Part shown: positions 11,786 through 22,439 of the stretch, piece after piece
Layout of the letters: each line of letters starts with the position of its first letter
How positions within the stretch are numbered: the first letter of the stretch is position 1
Assembly: GCA_032622095.1 (NCBI GenBank)
Contig: CP136063.1
Span: forward strand, 7,541,814-7,605,813
Direction: 5' to 3'
DNA length: 64,000 nt
From: Siphonodentalium dalli
Lineage: Eukaryota > Mollusca > Scaphopoda > Gadilida > Siphonodentaliidae
Position numbers and translations under genes: made by a program
The notes under the pieces: model-generated
Seen by the model: only the letters and a program-made list of their open reading frames with translations
The model's database searches: none
What the model was told of the DNA's origin: nothing

Positions 11786-13267
11786 TTATTTTTCATAAAT
11801 CGTTATTATAATACGTCCTCCAAATAGCATCAGATAAAGCCGAATCCACTCGTTGTCCGTATAATTTTTGTTTGTCACAAAATCACACACATGAGGCGGA
11901 TTCTTATCAGGCAATTCTTCAAGGATTGTCCACTTATAAATGGACAATCGGTACCTAAAATGGTCATTAATAAATGGGCAATCCAACAACGCGTGGCACG
12001 CGAGCTTGGGATTGTCCACTAAATGAAGACATGTTTTGTTAATCCTGCATGAAGGGCAATAACTCTATAAATAATGTTAATTTGCTAAATAACGGTGATT
12101 TGTATGAGAAGAATTTTTTTGGACGAAATAACGGAGATATTTGAAGAAGAGTTTTTGACGAAATAACGGAAATATTTGAAGAAGTGTTTTTAAAGAGCGT
12201 ACCCCATACCTCCCCCAAACCCACCAACCAAGCGAAGAATTTGTCTTATATTTCACAAAAGTTGATCTATTGTGGTGTTGCAAATTTCTCATACAAATCT
12301 CCGTCATTTAGTAAAGTTACATTCTTTATAGAGTTATTACCCTTCAGATTTAATATGAAGCTAACATGCACGATTTTCAATATATGTCGTGATTTAGTGG
12401 ACAATCGCAAGCTCGCGTGCCACGCGTGGTCGGATTGTCCATTTATTAACGACCATTTTAGGTACCGATTGTCCATTTATAAGTGGACAATCTTATGCGC
12501 ATTTGGTGATTCTTATCATCATACCAGCCGTTATCTTTAACTGATTTTAAAGTAGCGTTAAATATACCTCTAAGAATACCTGTTATATGGGCGTCCTCAT
12601 TATTTGTATATGGTATACGCGTCGATGTGTGTACAATGAACTTAGCTAAAACAGATGTCAATATATACACACACCCGCTGACGTAGGGCTGGTATGTTTG
12701 GAATGGGAAAGCCTCTCGGGATACACAATTTCTGTCTTCTCGTGGAACACGACTGTCATAAACGGCATATCCAAGGATACTATTACTCATGTCTGTCATC
12801 CCGAGATAACAAATCAGCAACGGCAGATTAAGAAATACATCATCGTCTGCTTTCACAATAAACTCAGCTAGTTGGCAGTGACGTGACATCCAGCGAAATC
12901 CGCCAAAGAACTTTTCTCGTAAGATTGTAGTAACTTTCAACAAAATTAAGCTGAAGTATATCACCATGCTTATATGCTTCATGCGCCAACTTGTTCTTGA
13001 GACCATCTGTGCGAACACGTCACTGCTCCAATTTGTGCCGAACAAGAACAATATTTCCACCTTCCGCTCAAAGGTCTTTGATATTTGATGCCACCGTCGC
13101 GTCCGCGCCATGCTTCCCCAATTTCGACGAATAGCGTTGCGATTGTCTATATTGTCTGGATGAGAGGTAATAAGAATTAGTAAAAACGGATTTTGTCCTT
13201 CAGAGCAAATTTCTCGTGGTTTTATCATTGTTTCGAAATCCAAAGAAAACACTTCGTAGTTTCGGGG
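11786..13267 (-). pseudogene. Beta-1,3-galactosyltransferase-like (GT31) gene, disrupted
   Basis: GT31 enzymes are Golgi type II membrane proteins that transfer Gal or GlcNAc from UDP-sugar. From 13267 down, the reading frame carries the family hallmarks: NRNAIRRNWG, ILFLFGT, AEFIVKADDDVFLN (the DxD metal/UDP-sugar site), TYQPYVSGCVYILT and NNEDAHITGIL. Between about 13010 and 12915 the conserved sequence (HGDILQLNFVESYYNLT) is in another frame, so two compensating indels are present. The C-terminus is split by a foldback element (11924-12492). Beyond it the same frame resumes as LPDKNPPHVCDFVTNKNYT and runs to a stop at 11786 next to an AATAAA-type signal. No ATG or membrane anchor is in this exon; a splice acceptor (TTAAG) near 13268 and an upstream exon are likely. 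Decay is my reading; sequencing error is the alternative for the indels. Confidence 0.82.
11924..12492. mobile_element. 569-bp foldback element inside the GT31 gene
   Basis: Inverted arms of about 190-210 bp (11924-12115 and 12280-12492) begin and end with GATTGTCCACTTATA and its complement. The terminus is itself a small palindrome (TGTCCACTTATAAATGGACA). Shared inner blocks are GGTACCTAAAATGGTC, the CACGCG and AAGCT(C)GCG region, AGGGCAATAACTCTATAAA and TTCTCATACAAATC. The loop holds a GA-rich near-duplicate (ACGAAATAACGGAGATATTTGAAGAAG). It lies in the GT31 C-terminal coding region. I could not define a clean target duplication. Confidence 0.8.
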
Positions 13268-13282
13268 CTTAACACAGTACAA

Positions 13283-13560
13283 GGGCCACGATTATGTGAT
13301 TACCTTTAAACATCGTATGCCCAAACATATCTCTGTACAATCATAATAATGGACATGCACGATCAGTCCCACTATGGCCCTTTAACACTTTAACAAATAA
13401 CTTATTTGACCCTTGAATATCATGTAAAATTGTCAATGATTGCGTCATGCCCCTTAAATTTGTTATCCATTACACAATTTCAAACTGTCTCCGAACTTTT
13501 ACAAAACATATAGCATATCCATAAAATATTCGAGATTTTACAAAATATCGATGGCATGTG
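13283..13560. other. Probable intron or upstream flank of the GT31 relic
   Basis: AT-rich, no ORF. The pyrimidine-rich GGCCCTTGTACTGTG before TTAAG (minus strand) is compatible with a splice acceptor. Confidence 0.3.
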
Positions 13561-13787
13561 CCGCTTTAATCCTGGAAGTACAAATGAATGATGGATATGT
13601 TTTTATTTGATTATGGAAGATTTTTGCATTCAAACAGAAAAATGTCTCATGAATGGCATGTACCGTTTAAACCCTGGTTATACATGTATGAATGAATCAA
13701 CACGTACACATACGTGTATATAAATCCTACGATGACTGTATTGCTAGAACCATACACATTGCATGGACTAAATTATCTCCCACTAAT
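13560..13787. repeat. Diverged relatives of the 149-bp satellite
   Basis: ATGGCATGTACCGTTTAAAC, TGAATGAATCAACACGTACA and the CCATACACATTGCATGGAC block match the monomer order seen in the array at 25.5-30.9 kb and the diverged copies near 23.6 kb. Confidence 0.6.
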
Positions 13788-13867
13788 ATGATTGTACGTG
13801 ACACGTAATTGAGCAACCACCAAGTTGATCATTAAATTCAATATTACAATAATTATAGGATGTTCCG

Positions 13868-14397
13868 TACAGGGTACTACATGTGCCACACCACTCGGAG
13901 AAATGTCTGTGTCGTCACACAAATACCATGTTAGAACTTGGATTGATATATTCGTTATCGTATATAGTCACCAATAGCCGGGTTACTACTGTAGTAGCAG
14001 ACATTGTCCATCCGGTGAACTATTCAAACCCAGCATTAAAATCATGGTTATGATCAGTCCAAACATATAAGTAAAGTTCGAACATAAGATCATAATAGCT
14101 GAGAACCTGGTGTAAATTGAACTGTGGTGGGGCCTCAAGCATATCTACCCCTGCACGTCAGAACAAAATTATGCCATAGCTTGAGGATGGAAGTGAACCA
14201 TCATCCCACAGCGAAATCAACCAGGCCTGTTGTGTTTGAATAGTTCACTAGATGGGCAATGTCAGGTACTACGGTAGTAACCTGATAATTGGTGACTATA
14301 TACGATTACGAATATATCAATTCAAGTTCTAACATGGTATTTTAGTGTGATGACACAGACATTTCTCCGAGTGGTGTAGCACATGTAGTACCCTGTA
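13868..14397. repeat. Foldback with ~166-bp arms
   Basis: The left arm 13868-14033 and right arm 14229-14397 are inverted copies. They share TACAGGGTACTACATGTG, CTCGGAGAAATGTCTGTGT, CTATATACGATTACGAATAT and GTTTGAATAGTTCAC. Other copies lie at 56368-56911 (full) and 46211-46440 (right arm only). The right-arm-only copy suggests it can move or be duplicated independently of the pearl-like body. Confidence 0.75.
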
Positions 14398-15089
14398 TGT
14401 ATATATACATATATATATCACAGCAGAAGTTTCCTTAGAATTAAATTAATATTAATGGATGGAAATGGAATGCCTTTAATATTTGTATTATTTGAGTCGG
14501 TCATAGATTACCTTAGCTGCAGGCAATCAATGCAATACATGTAAACTACAAGTATGTAGAAAAAGAAATTATGGAATGAAGTGTTGTGAATATGATGCGT
14601 CACTTTAATATTTTGAGTCGGACATAGATTACCTTACCTGAAGGCAATCAATGCAATAAGCGATGTACATGTAGAAACAGAAATTATTGAATGAAGTGTA
14701 ATGAATATGAAGCGTCATTTTAATGCAATATCGATTGGGTGGAAGAGAAATTTCACTTTAATAGTTAACGATGATATACATATAGAATTATATATTATCC
14801 CCATTGAAGACGATCAATGCAATGACCAGTGTAAAATGGAAAAAATGTTGCCTGAATGAATCGATGTGTGAACATAAAGTCTCACTTTAATGAAATGTTG
14901 AGATGATGATCAACGATGAATTTGCAATTTCTTTAATGATGAAATTGGTTTACATATATGCAGCTGAAAATGTGAATTGAAATGTAATTATGAAAGTGTC
15001 AATGACACTGTAGCTCAATGTGGAAAGGAAATAATTTAATGTGTTACAGTTAATGGAGCAATTAGGAATGTGGATAGTTGAAAGGCCTA

Positions 15090-17390
15090 GTTATGCAAAG
15101 ATTAAAATCCAAGATGGCCGCGACAGCCATGTTTTTTGTTGCCAAATGACCCAAAAAAGACTCCTTCCTATTTACTTGTCATTGTTAACATCCTTCACAA
15201 ATTTCATGATGATCCTACAAAAGATACGACCTGTAGCCCATGTCAAAGGATTTAGTCGTACAAAGAGTAAAATACAAGATGGCTGCTGGCGACCGGGTTT
15301 CTTGATTGAATTCAAAATGAATCTTTTCCCATCTACATGTAAATGATTTGACCAAAGATAAGACTTGAAGCCCTTGACAAAGAATTTAGTCATGCAACGA
15401 GTATAATCCAAGATGGCTGCTGGTGGCCATGTTTTTGGCTGAACAACCCCAAAATTACTCGTTTCCCATCTATGTCAATTTTAACATCCATGACAAATTT
15501 AATGAAAGTGTCAATGACACTGTAGCTCAACTTGGAAATGGAATAATTTCATGTGTTACAGTCAATGGAGTGATTAGGAATGTGGAAAGGCCTAGTTATG
15601 CAAATAGTAAAATCCAAGATGGCCGCTGACAGCCATGTTGTTTTGCCGAATGATCCCAAAAAGACTTGTTTGCATTTACAAGTAATTGTTAACATTCATC
15701 ACAAATTTCATTATGATCCGACCTGTCAACATCCATGCTAATATTTATGAAGATCAGACAAACAGTACAGCAGTACGGCCTGTAGCCCGCGTCAACGGAT
15801 TCAATTTTGAAATCCAAGATGGCTGAATGACCCCCAAAATTACTCGTTCCCATCAACATATCAATATTAACATTCATGACAAGTTTCATAATGATCGGAT
15901 GTGGTCTGTAGGGTGTACCAAAGGATTTAGTGATGCAAAGAGTAAATTCTAAAATGGCCACGGCGGCCATGTTTTTTTGCCGAATGACCCCAAAATGACT
16001 CGTTTCCCATCTACATGTCAATGTCAACATCCATGACAAATTTCATGAAGATAGAAAAAAACAGATAGGTCTATATTTAGTCATACAAAGAGTAAAATCC
16101 AAAATGGCCATTGGTGGCCATATTTTTTTTGCCGAATGACCCCAAAATGACTCATACCCATCAAGAGGTCACCCTGATGATCCATATGAAGTTTGGTGAT
16201 GATCAGATCAGGGATGTGGTATGTAGGGTGTGTCAAAGTATTTAGTGATGCAAAGAGTAAAATCCAATATGGCTGCCGGCGGCCATGTTTTTTGGCCGAA
16301 TGACCCCAAAATGACTCATACCCACCAAGAGGTCACCCCGATGATCCATATGAAGTTTGGTGATGATCGGATCAGGGATGTGGTCTGTAGGATGTGTCCA
16401 AGGATTTAGTGATGCAAAGAGTAAAATCCAATATGGCCACCAGCGGCCATGTTTTTTGGATGATTGATCCTAAAATTACTTGTTCCCATCTACATGTAAA
16501 TGTCAACATTCATGACAAATTTTATGATGATCAAACAAACAGTACGGCCTGTAGCCCGCGCCAATGGATTCAAATTTGAAATCCAACATGGCTACCAGCG
16601 GCCATGTTTTTTGGCCGAATGACCCCAAAATGGCTCGTTCCCATCTACATGTCAATTTCAACATTCATGACAAATTTCATAAAGATCCGACCAAAGATAC
16701 GACCTGTAGACCGCGCGAAATTATTTAGTGATGCAAAGAGTAAAATTCAAGATGACTGACGGTGGCCATGTTTTTTGGCCAAATGACCACAAAATGAATC
16801 GTTCCCATCTAGAGGTCACCCCGATGATCCATATGAAGTTTGGTGATGATGGGATCAGATATGTGGTCTGTAGGATGTGTCAAATGATTTAGTGATGCAA
16901 AGAGTAAAATCCAAGATGGCCACCAACAGCCATGTTTTTTGGCCAAATGACCCCAAAATGACTCATTCCCATCTACATGTCAATGTCAACATTCATGACA
17001 AATTTCATAATGATCTGACCAAAGTAAGGACTTGAAGCCTGTGCCAAATGATTTAGTCATGCAAAGAGTAAAATCCAAGATGGCTGCTGGTGGCCTTGTT
17101 TTTTCGGCCGAACGACCCCAAAATGACTCATTCCCATCTACATGTCATTATTAACATCCATGAAAAATTTCATGATGATTAGACAAACAGTACGACCTGT
17201 AGACCGCGCCAATTGATTTAATTTTGAAATCAAAGATGGCCGTAAGCGGCCATGTTTTTTGGCCAATGACCCCAAAATGACTCATTCCCATCTACATGTC
17301 AATGTCAACATTCTTGAAAAAATTCCTAAAGATCAGACCAAATGTACGACCTGTAGCCCGCGCCAAAGGAAATTGTTGACGACATACATG
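15090..17390. repeat. Tandem ~160-bp core repeats, about 14 diverged units
   Basis: The motif GGCCATGTTTTTTGGCCGAA recurs with spacing of mostly 150-165 bp, near 15967, 16118, 16282, 16446, 16600, 16765, 16930, 17092 and 17250. Less regular units lie upstream. Each unit also has AAAATGACTCATTCCCATCT, CAACATTCATGACAAATTTC, a GATGATC box and GATTTAGTGATGCAAAGAGT. ORFs across it are by-products of the repeat. Confidence 0.85.
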
Positions 17391-17584
17391 TACATGTACA
17401 CACGCACGACGGATGCCAACCCATGGCAATAGCTCAAACTTACAAAGTAAGATGAGCTAATAATGAATATGTGATGTGTCGCATTTAATGAATTGGCAAT
17501 GACATGATGACAGTGGTATGTAAACGGTCACTGCCGTTCGGTTATGATAACACGGTATACAGGTATTAGCGGGTTGTCACACCA

Positions 17585-18115
17585 GACGTTGAAGAAAATT
17601 ATGATATATGTCCATGAGGATCTTTCTAAAGGTCGGGTAAGTGTTGGCGCTGGGTATTGTGTTAAAATAGTCACATCCATGATCCATTAAAACCACCATA
17701 TTTAATACAGAATTAATATTATAATAATCAAACCTTGTTCTTATACAAATCATAAATACATGTACCACATTAATTTCAGCATGTTGTTATCATAATGTTA
17801 TGTTAGTACTTTGTGTTACATTGTTTGTAAGCAAAAGTCATCTTACGTAAACAAACATTACATGTACATGTATGTAAAGAGTATGCGATAAGCAAAACAC
17901 TCAACACCGAGTAGACCCCCACTGCATGTACATGTACTAGTACCAGTATATGAACTTTTGTTGTTTGTTTACAGCATACTGCATTACCGGTATAGCCAAT
18001 AAGCTAAATCTCATATTTTGGTGTTGAATGGGTTACCATCAACCACTCTCGACCTAATCAATCGCCACGTTGTCTGAAAGTGATTTGCTTATCGCTCACT
18101 ATTTACATGCTGTAT
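17585..18115. repeat. Family C dispersed repeat, copy 1
   Basis: Collinear with 33060-33485: GGTAAGTGTTGGC, TTAAAATAGT, ACACCGAG, GGTGTTGAATGG and TTGCTTATCGCTCACTATTTAC appear in the same order. The copies are moderately diverged and neither contains a supported ORF. Confidence 0.65.
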
Positions 18116-18154
18116 ATATACAAACGCTCCGTGGAAAATAACGCATTCATAATA

Positions 18155-19146
18155 GCAGAGGCGGACTGGGCCAAGAAACCGCCCCGGGAAATTAATATAA
18201 TACCGGCCCATCTGTGTGGGGGGGGGCGGCGTCCACAGTCCACCTTGGAAAATTCCAACTGCACCCCCCCCCCCTTGAATCAGAATCAGACCAAATACAT
18301 ATTTTTGCATAATTCCATTTCCACCGCCCCCCCCCCCCTTGAATCAGATGCAGACCAAATACATGTTTTTGCATAATTCCATTTGCTCCTCTGGTCTAAT
18401 ATCATATATATTCATAAACCATGGTTCTATATATTCCCGGTATGAGACCATTCAGATATTTTTACCTGAAAAATTGCATAAAATCTACAATCTAGCGGTC
18501 TAACTCCAGACAAATGCACACGGCTACGGACAAGAGACCAGGACACACCGGGCTGTTCATGGTTGTTCGGCCCGGGGTGAGAACATTTTGAAAACTATAC
18601 AAGAAAATCTCGATTCCGATAAACTAGACTGGCATCAACTGAAGCGTTCCTATTTTCTTGTAAATTTCAATTGGGGGAGGGGTGCGTAAGAATTTGTTTG
18701 GGATTTACAGCTGGGAGTTACCGTTAAAATCTCGAGATTAATGGGGTCTTTACGTGGTGTTATATGATGCCGACAAGTTCATTTAATGTCAAAAATTACG
18801 ATCAGCCAATTCGGCTGGTTAAACAACACATGTGGCGGCCCACGTCCGGAATTTTCCCGGTCTCCCGATCGGCCATGCAGTCCGCCTCTGCCCTCATGAA
18901 TTTATGTGAGAAGAGTACCATCTTATTGTATACACGGCTGGTTAAACAACACATGTGGCGGCCCACGTCGGTTTCATTTGCGGCCCAAGTTGTGGTTGGG
19001 CGGCCCATACACATATACCCCCCACCCAAACCGTAAAAAAACCCTCGGATTCTCGCTTGATAGAAAATCACGTGGAATCAGAATTTTTCCGGCCTCCGGC
19101 CCATCGGGAAATTTCCCGGTCTCCCGATCGGCCAGTCCGCCTCTGC
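18155..19146. mobile_element. 992-bp TIR element flanked by ATAATA
   Basis: A perfect 15-bp terminal inverted repeat, GCAGAGGCGGACTGG (18155-18169) and its complement (19132-19146), is bordered by ATAATA on both sides (18149-18154, 19147-19152). This is the expected signature of a DNA transposon insertion. The body is G/C-homopolymer rich (18219-18226, 18266-18275, 18325-18340) and internally duplicated: a CCCTTGAATCAGA...CAGACCAAATACAT unit occurs twice, GGCTGGTTAAACAACACATG at 18814 and 18940, and the right terminus again at 18855-18893. No transposase is visible, so it is non-autonomous. Confidence 0.8.
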
Positions 19147-19229
19147 ATAATAGGATCAATATTCATACTATTAGTATATTCTTGAGGAAATTTTCATAAT
19201 TTGGTAACTGTCATTTCTAAATTATTATT

Positions 19230-19930
19230 TATTACATGTATATATGTACATATACAGTAGCTGATGTGCCTGGCTTCATCCAGGCTATTTAGGGAACAAC
19301 GTTGCCTACCGGTATCAATGTATGAGTATATATCGAGGTCGCAGTCACGAACACAGTCGCACATGAAATTATACCTACCCATATAGTTCCCGGGATCAAA
19401 GTACATGTACAGTAGACCTTTGGTAAATTACCAAATTTTAGCCAGATCAGTTGTGCAGTTTTCGAGTCTATAACACACAGACAGAAATTCCAAAATATAA
19501 TATAATATAATAGACCAAGTGATGTGACTGACTTCTTCCGCTCTATTTTGGGATTTCTTTATGATCGTCTCAGTTTGGACAAAATATACAGCATCTGGAC
19601 AAACGATCAGTCGAGGTCCAGAAACATATGAGCGTATGTGTGCTACCAGTACCGTAGGTCAATGTCAAGGACAGTCGCATCATGTGAAATTAGACAGGTC
19701 TGCCCATATTGTTTCCAGGATGAAAGAAGCCTACATACACAGCTTTCATGATTAGCTACTGGTTAGGCAATCAGCATTGCCGAAGCAATTTGCTGCAGAA
19801 AACTGGACCATAGTGTTGCCGTAGCGGATTGCCGAAGCCAAACAATCTGAATTAAAAGGGCTGCATAAATGTACCAATCAATTGGTTGAGGTCCAGACAC
19901 ATGCCAATAGTATACCGGTATGAGCATATA
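19230..19930. repeat. Two diverged repeats ending in TTCGAGTCTATAA...CACACAGACAGA
   Basis: Units at about 19255-19500 and 19510-19740 share the TGAGTATATATCGAGGTC/GAGCGTATGTG region, TGAAATTA-GACA and the CCAGGAT/GGGATCAAAG block. A third continues from 19900 to 20500 and is split by the palindromic element at 19931-20320. The TTTTCGAGTCTATAA-plus-CAGACAGA tail also ends repeats near 35815, 36445 and 36765. Confidence 0.5.
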
Positions 19931-20320
19931 CCCCGCTGGACAAATCAAGTGTCCATTGGCACCGCAGTGTATTTGCCATTCGGCCGCGGTGTCAGAGTTT
20001 GTAACTGCAGTTGAGCACCGCGGCTGAACGACAAGTACACCGTGGCCGAATATCAAGTACACTGCGCCGTGACTGCGGCTGAAAGGCAACTACACAGCGG
20101 CTGAATGGCATGTAAACCGTGGTTAGATTTCTGATTTGTATCATCTTTTTTCAGTTTAATGACGTACACTGTGGCAACTACACCATGGCCGAACGGCAAG
20201 TACCGTACACCGCGGCCGAACTGTAGTTAGCCGATGGAGCCGAGGTGTAGTTGCATTTCAGCTGTGGTGGCAAAGCTGACCGCACTGCGGTTAAGTGGAC
20301 ACTTGCTTTGTCCAGCAGGG
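19931..20320 (-). mobile_element. Palindromic CGGCCG-rich TA element, copy 1
   Basis: The 390-bp element starts CCCCGCTGGACAAATCAAGT and ends ACTTGCTTTGTCCAGCAGGG, and is flanked by TA on both sides. The interior is a run of inverted GCGGCCGAA..GGCAA/TTGCC..TTCGGCCGC units around an A/T-rich centre (TTTTTTCAGTTTAAT). Other copies: 58456-58842 and 61356-61741 (opposite orientation) and a half copy at 22093-22222. It splits the sequence GAGCATATA/CCTACATG of an older repeat. Confidence 0.8.
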
Positions 20321-20511
20321 TACCTACATGTACATGTATATGAGCGAGGTCATGATCAAGGACATGGTCACTCATGAAATTGGACCCGCTCATTTCTGGG
20401 ATCAAAGTAGACATATAATACATGCACATACTAAATTTTAGTGGGATAGATAGTTGAGCAGTTTTTGATTCTATAAGACCCACACACAGACAGAAGTCAG
20501 TCCTTCGATTT

Positions 20512-20560
20512 TGAGGCGCGCAATTGCGCTTGCCAAGGCGCGCAGATCTAAAAACCAGCA
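20512..20560. repeat. GC-rich short repeat with GCGCGC motifs
   Basis: GAGGCGCGCAATTGCGC, AAGGCGCGC and AAAACCAGC resemble blocks near 21599, 60621-60692 and 61252-61300. These are small islands of CpG in AT-rich sequence. Confidence 0.45.
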
Positions 20561-20742
20561 AGTTATTAAATACGCATGCCGAAAATTTCAAATGCGCACC
20601 TCGAAATTTGCAACCAGTGAACGACAATTTAACAAACAAAACACACCGATGGTTAAACGCCGACAAGACTATTCACCATGTATCTTTCTCAGCAGTGATA
20701 CGATTAGGATTACACTTCCGAGTTTGAACCTTTAGGTGGGCA

Positions 20743-20997
20743 CTGAATGGAATCAGGATAGGCAGGTCCGGTCTGCGCATGCGCAGTTTTTAATGTAATA
20801 ATATTTTGTCGAATAAAACTGAGCGTTCCGCTTAACTAAAGTTCCGTAAACCATACGGTCAATTTGATCAGCTTGACAACGCATTGTGCGTGTTTGACCC
20901 AAACTAGAACAGTTGTGGAAGCGTTCGATCCTCTTGTCGTGCGCGTCAAAAAATGACACATGCATAGACCGGACCTGCCTATCCTGATTCCATTCAG
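20743..20997. mobile_element. 255-bp element with perfect 32-bp terminal inverted repeats
   Basis: The first and last 32 bp are exact reverse complements. The left end begins CTGAATGGAATCAGGATAGG (20743-20774) and the right end is 20966-20997. The interior has no ORF of note. MITE-like size and structure. Perfect termini imply recent mobility or selection on the ends. No flanking duplication is obvious. Confidence 0.75.
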
Positions 20998-21057
20998 CCT
21001 TTTCTGAAACTTTAAGCGAGTCTGATGAGCATGCGCTCTCAGACGCGGAAGTCGACC

Positions 21058-21392
21058 AATTAGGTTGGCGATTATCGCAATACGATAGGGGAACACTCCG
21101 ACGTTCGTACTCAGATATCACCATTTTTTGTACCTACCGTAGCTTGCCTGTTCTGGGTTTCACAGGAAAATGGCTAATTTGATTCTGTTTGTTGTTATAT
21201 ATATATATATCACCTCGTTTATTATTCTTTTAAGTTTTTCATAAACATAAAATAAAACAAGCCGAAGATGATTTGTTTAAAACTTCTGAACCATGAAACT
21301 GGCGATGTTATCAGAGTACGTTATACTTGTGATAGTTACGTTACGCACAATGTGTTCCCCTACTAGTATCGTATTGCGATAATCGCCAACCG
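21058..21392. repeat. Inverted repeat pair, ~335 bp
   Basis: AATTAGGTTGGCGATTATCG, CAATACGATA and GGGGAACAC at 21058-21095 are inverted at 21352-21392, with a 10-bp difference. A short (TA)n lies between them at 21199-21210. Confidence 0.65.
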
Positions 21393-21689
21393 ACTAATTA
21401 CCATGATCAGATTCACCGGGATTGTTGATGTTATCATCATGTGGACTAAATGTACAATATAAACAAATGTTTTTATTTCTGTTTCTGTTGCCACACTTGG
21501 AATTAAACGTGTGCATACCAATATACCATTATACTTGTGTTTGTCTTTATTCAGTAATAATTTCATCGATGTTAATTTGAATTGTGCTCCCTCAAAAAAG
21601 GCGCGCGCAAATCCCAAAAGCTCCGAGCGATATATCGGGCACCTACGTTTTCCAAATTCGAAGGACTGCAGAAGTTCCGAAAAACAACC

Positions 21690-22430
21690 AACGTCAAATG
21701 AACGACGATAAAAAACAACTAACGAAAAAACACACTGGCTGACGAATGGTGGCAAATGCCCGATAAATGACGATGACAAATGACAAAAAACAACAAATCA
21801 AAATACTGACCGACAACGAAAAATGACTGATGACGAAAAACAAACGGCCAATGACTATTAAACACGATATCGAACGATCGATGACCAAACATTACTGATG
21901 ACGAAAAAACAAACGGCCAACGATAAACACAATGTCGAATGATCGACGACGAAAAATGTCTGGACGACAACCACATCGACCCAGGCCTGCAGGTTTCAAA
22001 ATTATGTGTAACCTATGGTACATGTATTTTTCGTTCGCCTGGTTTGTGCTTTAATAGGCAATCCTAGTCGAAAATCTACGGGATATAATGTACCCTGCTG
22101 GACAAAACTAGTTTCCACTTAACCACAGTGCAGTTAGTAATAGTATTGCCACCGTGGCCAAAATGCAACTACATTGTACGCCGCGGCTCCACTGGATAAC
22201 TACAGTTGGGTCGCAGTGTACTTGCAACGAAAAACACGACTGATGACAAATAAACAAAGGATGAAAACGAATGACCAACAATAAACATGACGACAAACTA
22301 CCAAGGACGAAAAACGATAGTCGATAGACGACAGCCAAACAGGAATGACGACAAACGTACACACTGACTGTGGCACTGACGACAGTAACGAATGACGACA
22401 AATTGTCAAATGATGAAAAACGATTAAATG
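21690..22430. repeat. Degenerate AATGACGACAAA-type minisatellite
   Basis: Loosely repeated GACGA(A/C)AAA, AATGACGA and CAAACGGCCAA(T/C)GA motifs fill 21690-21970 and 22220-22430. Between them is unrelated DNA plus the half palindromic element. Long minus-strand ORFs here are the low-complexity repeat read as Ser/Val/Phe/Arg-rich peptide and are not genes. Confidence 0.6.
22093..22222 (+). mobile_element. Half copy of the palindromic CGGCCG element
   Basis: It begins TACCCTGCTGGACAAAACTA and runs through GCAACTACATTGTACGCCGC to GGGTCGCAGTGTACTTGC. It then stops where full copies continue to the centre. The TA before CCCTG matches the insertion site of the intact copies. Confidence 0.7.
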
Positions 22431-22439
22431 AATAACATT

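Larger units (their letters stand above)
13788..17460. mobile_element. Pearl-like element with tandem ~160-bp core, copy 1
   Basis: Order: a left foldback region (13868-14397); a degenerate ~115-bp minisatellite (about 14460-14960, AGGCAATCAATGCAAT); a tandem core (about 15090-17390); and a right end with ACGGATGCCAACCCATGGCA and a terminal hairpin (17430-17459) followed by ATA. The whole order recurs at 56287-59003 in direct orientation. A left region, tandem ~160-bp core and right hairpin match the architecture described for bivalve pearl/CvA elements, which are thought to be non-canonical Helitron relatives. That class is inferred from layout, not from homology I could test. Confidence 0.6.

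Noticed and set aside
12184-12540. 118-codon plus-strand ORF
   Set aside because: It crosses the loop and right arm of the foldback element and the antisense of the GT31 relic, with no independent support.
15041-16579. ORFs in the tandem core, also near 57546
   Set aside because: The reading frames follow the ~160-bp repeat and change with each indel. They are by-products of the pearl-like core.
21363-22409. Overlapping long minus-strand ORFs rich in Ser, Val and Phe
   Set aside because: They arise from the low-complexity AATGACGACAAA-type repeat, which is naturally stop-poor on that strand.
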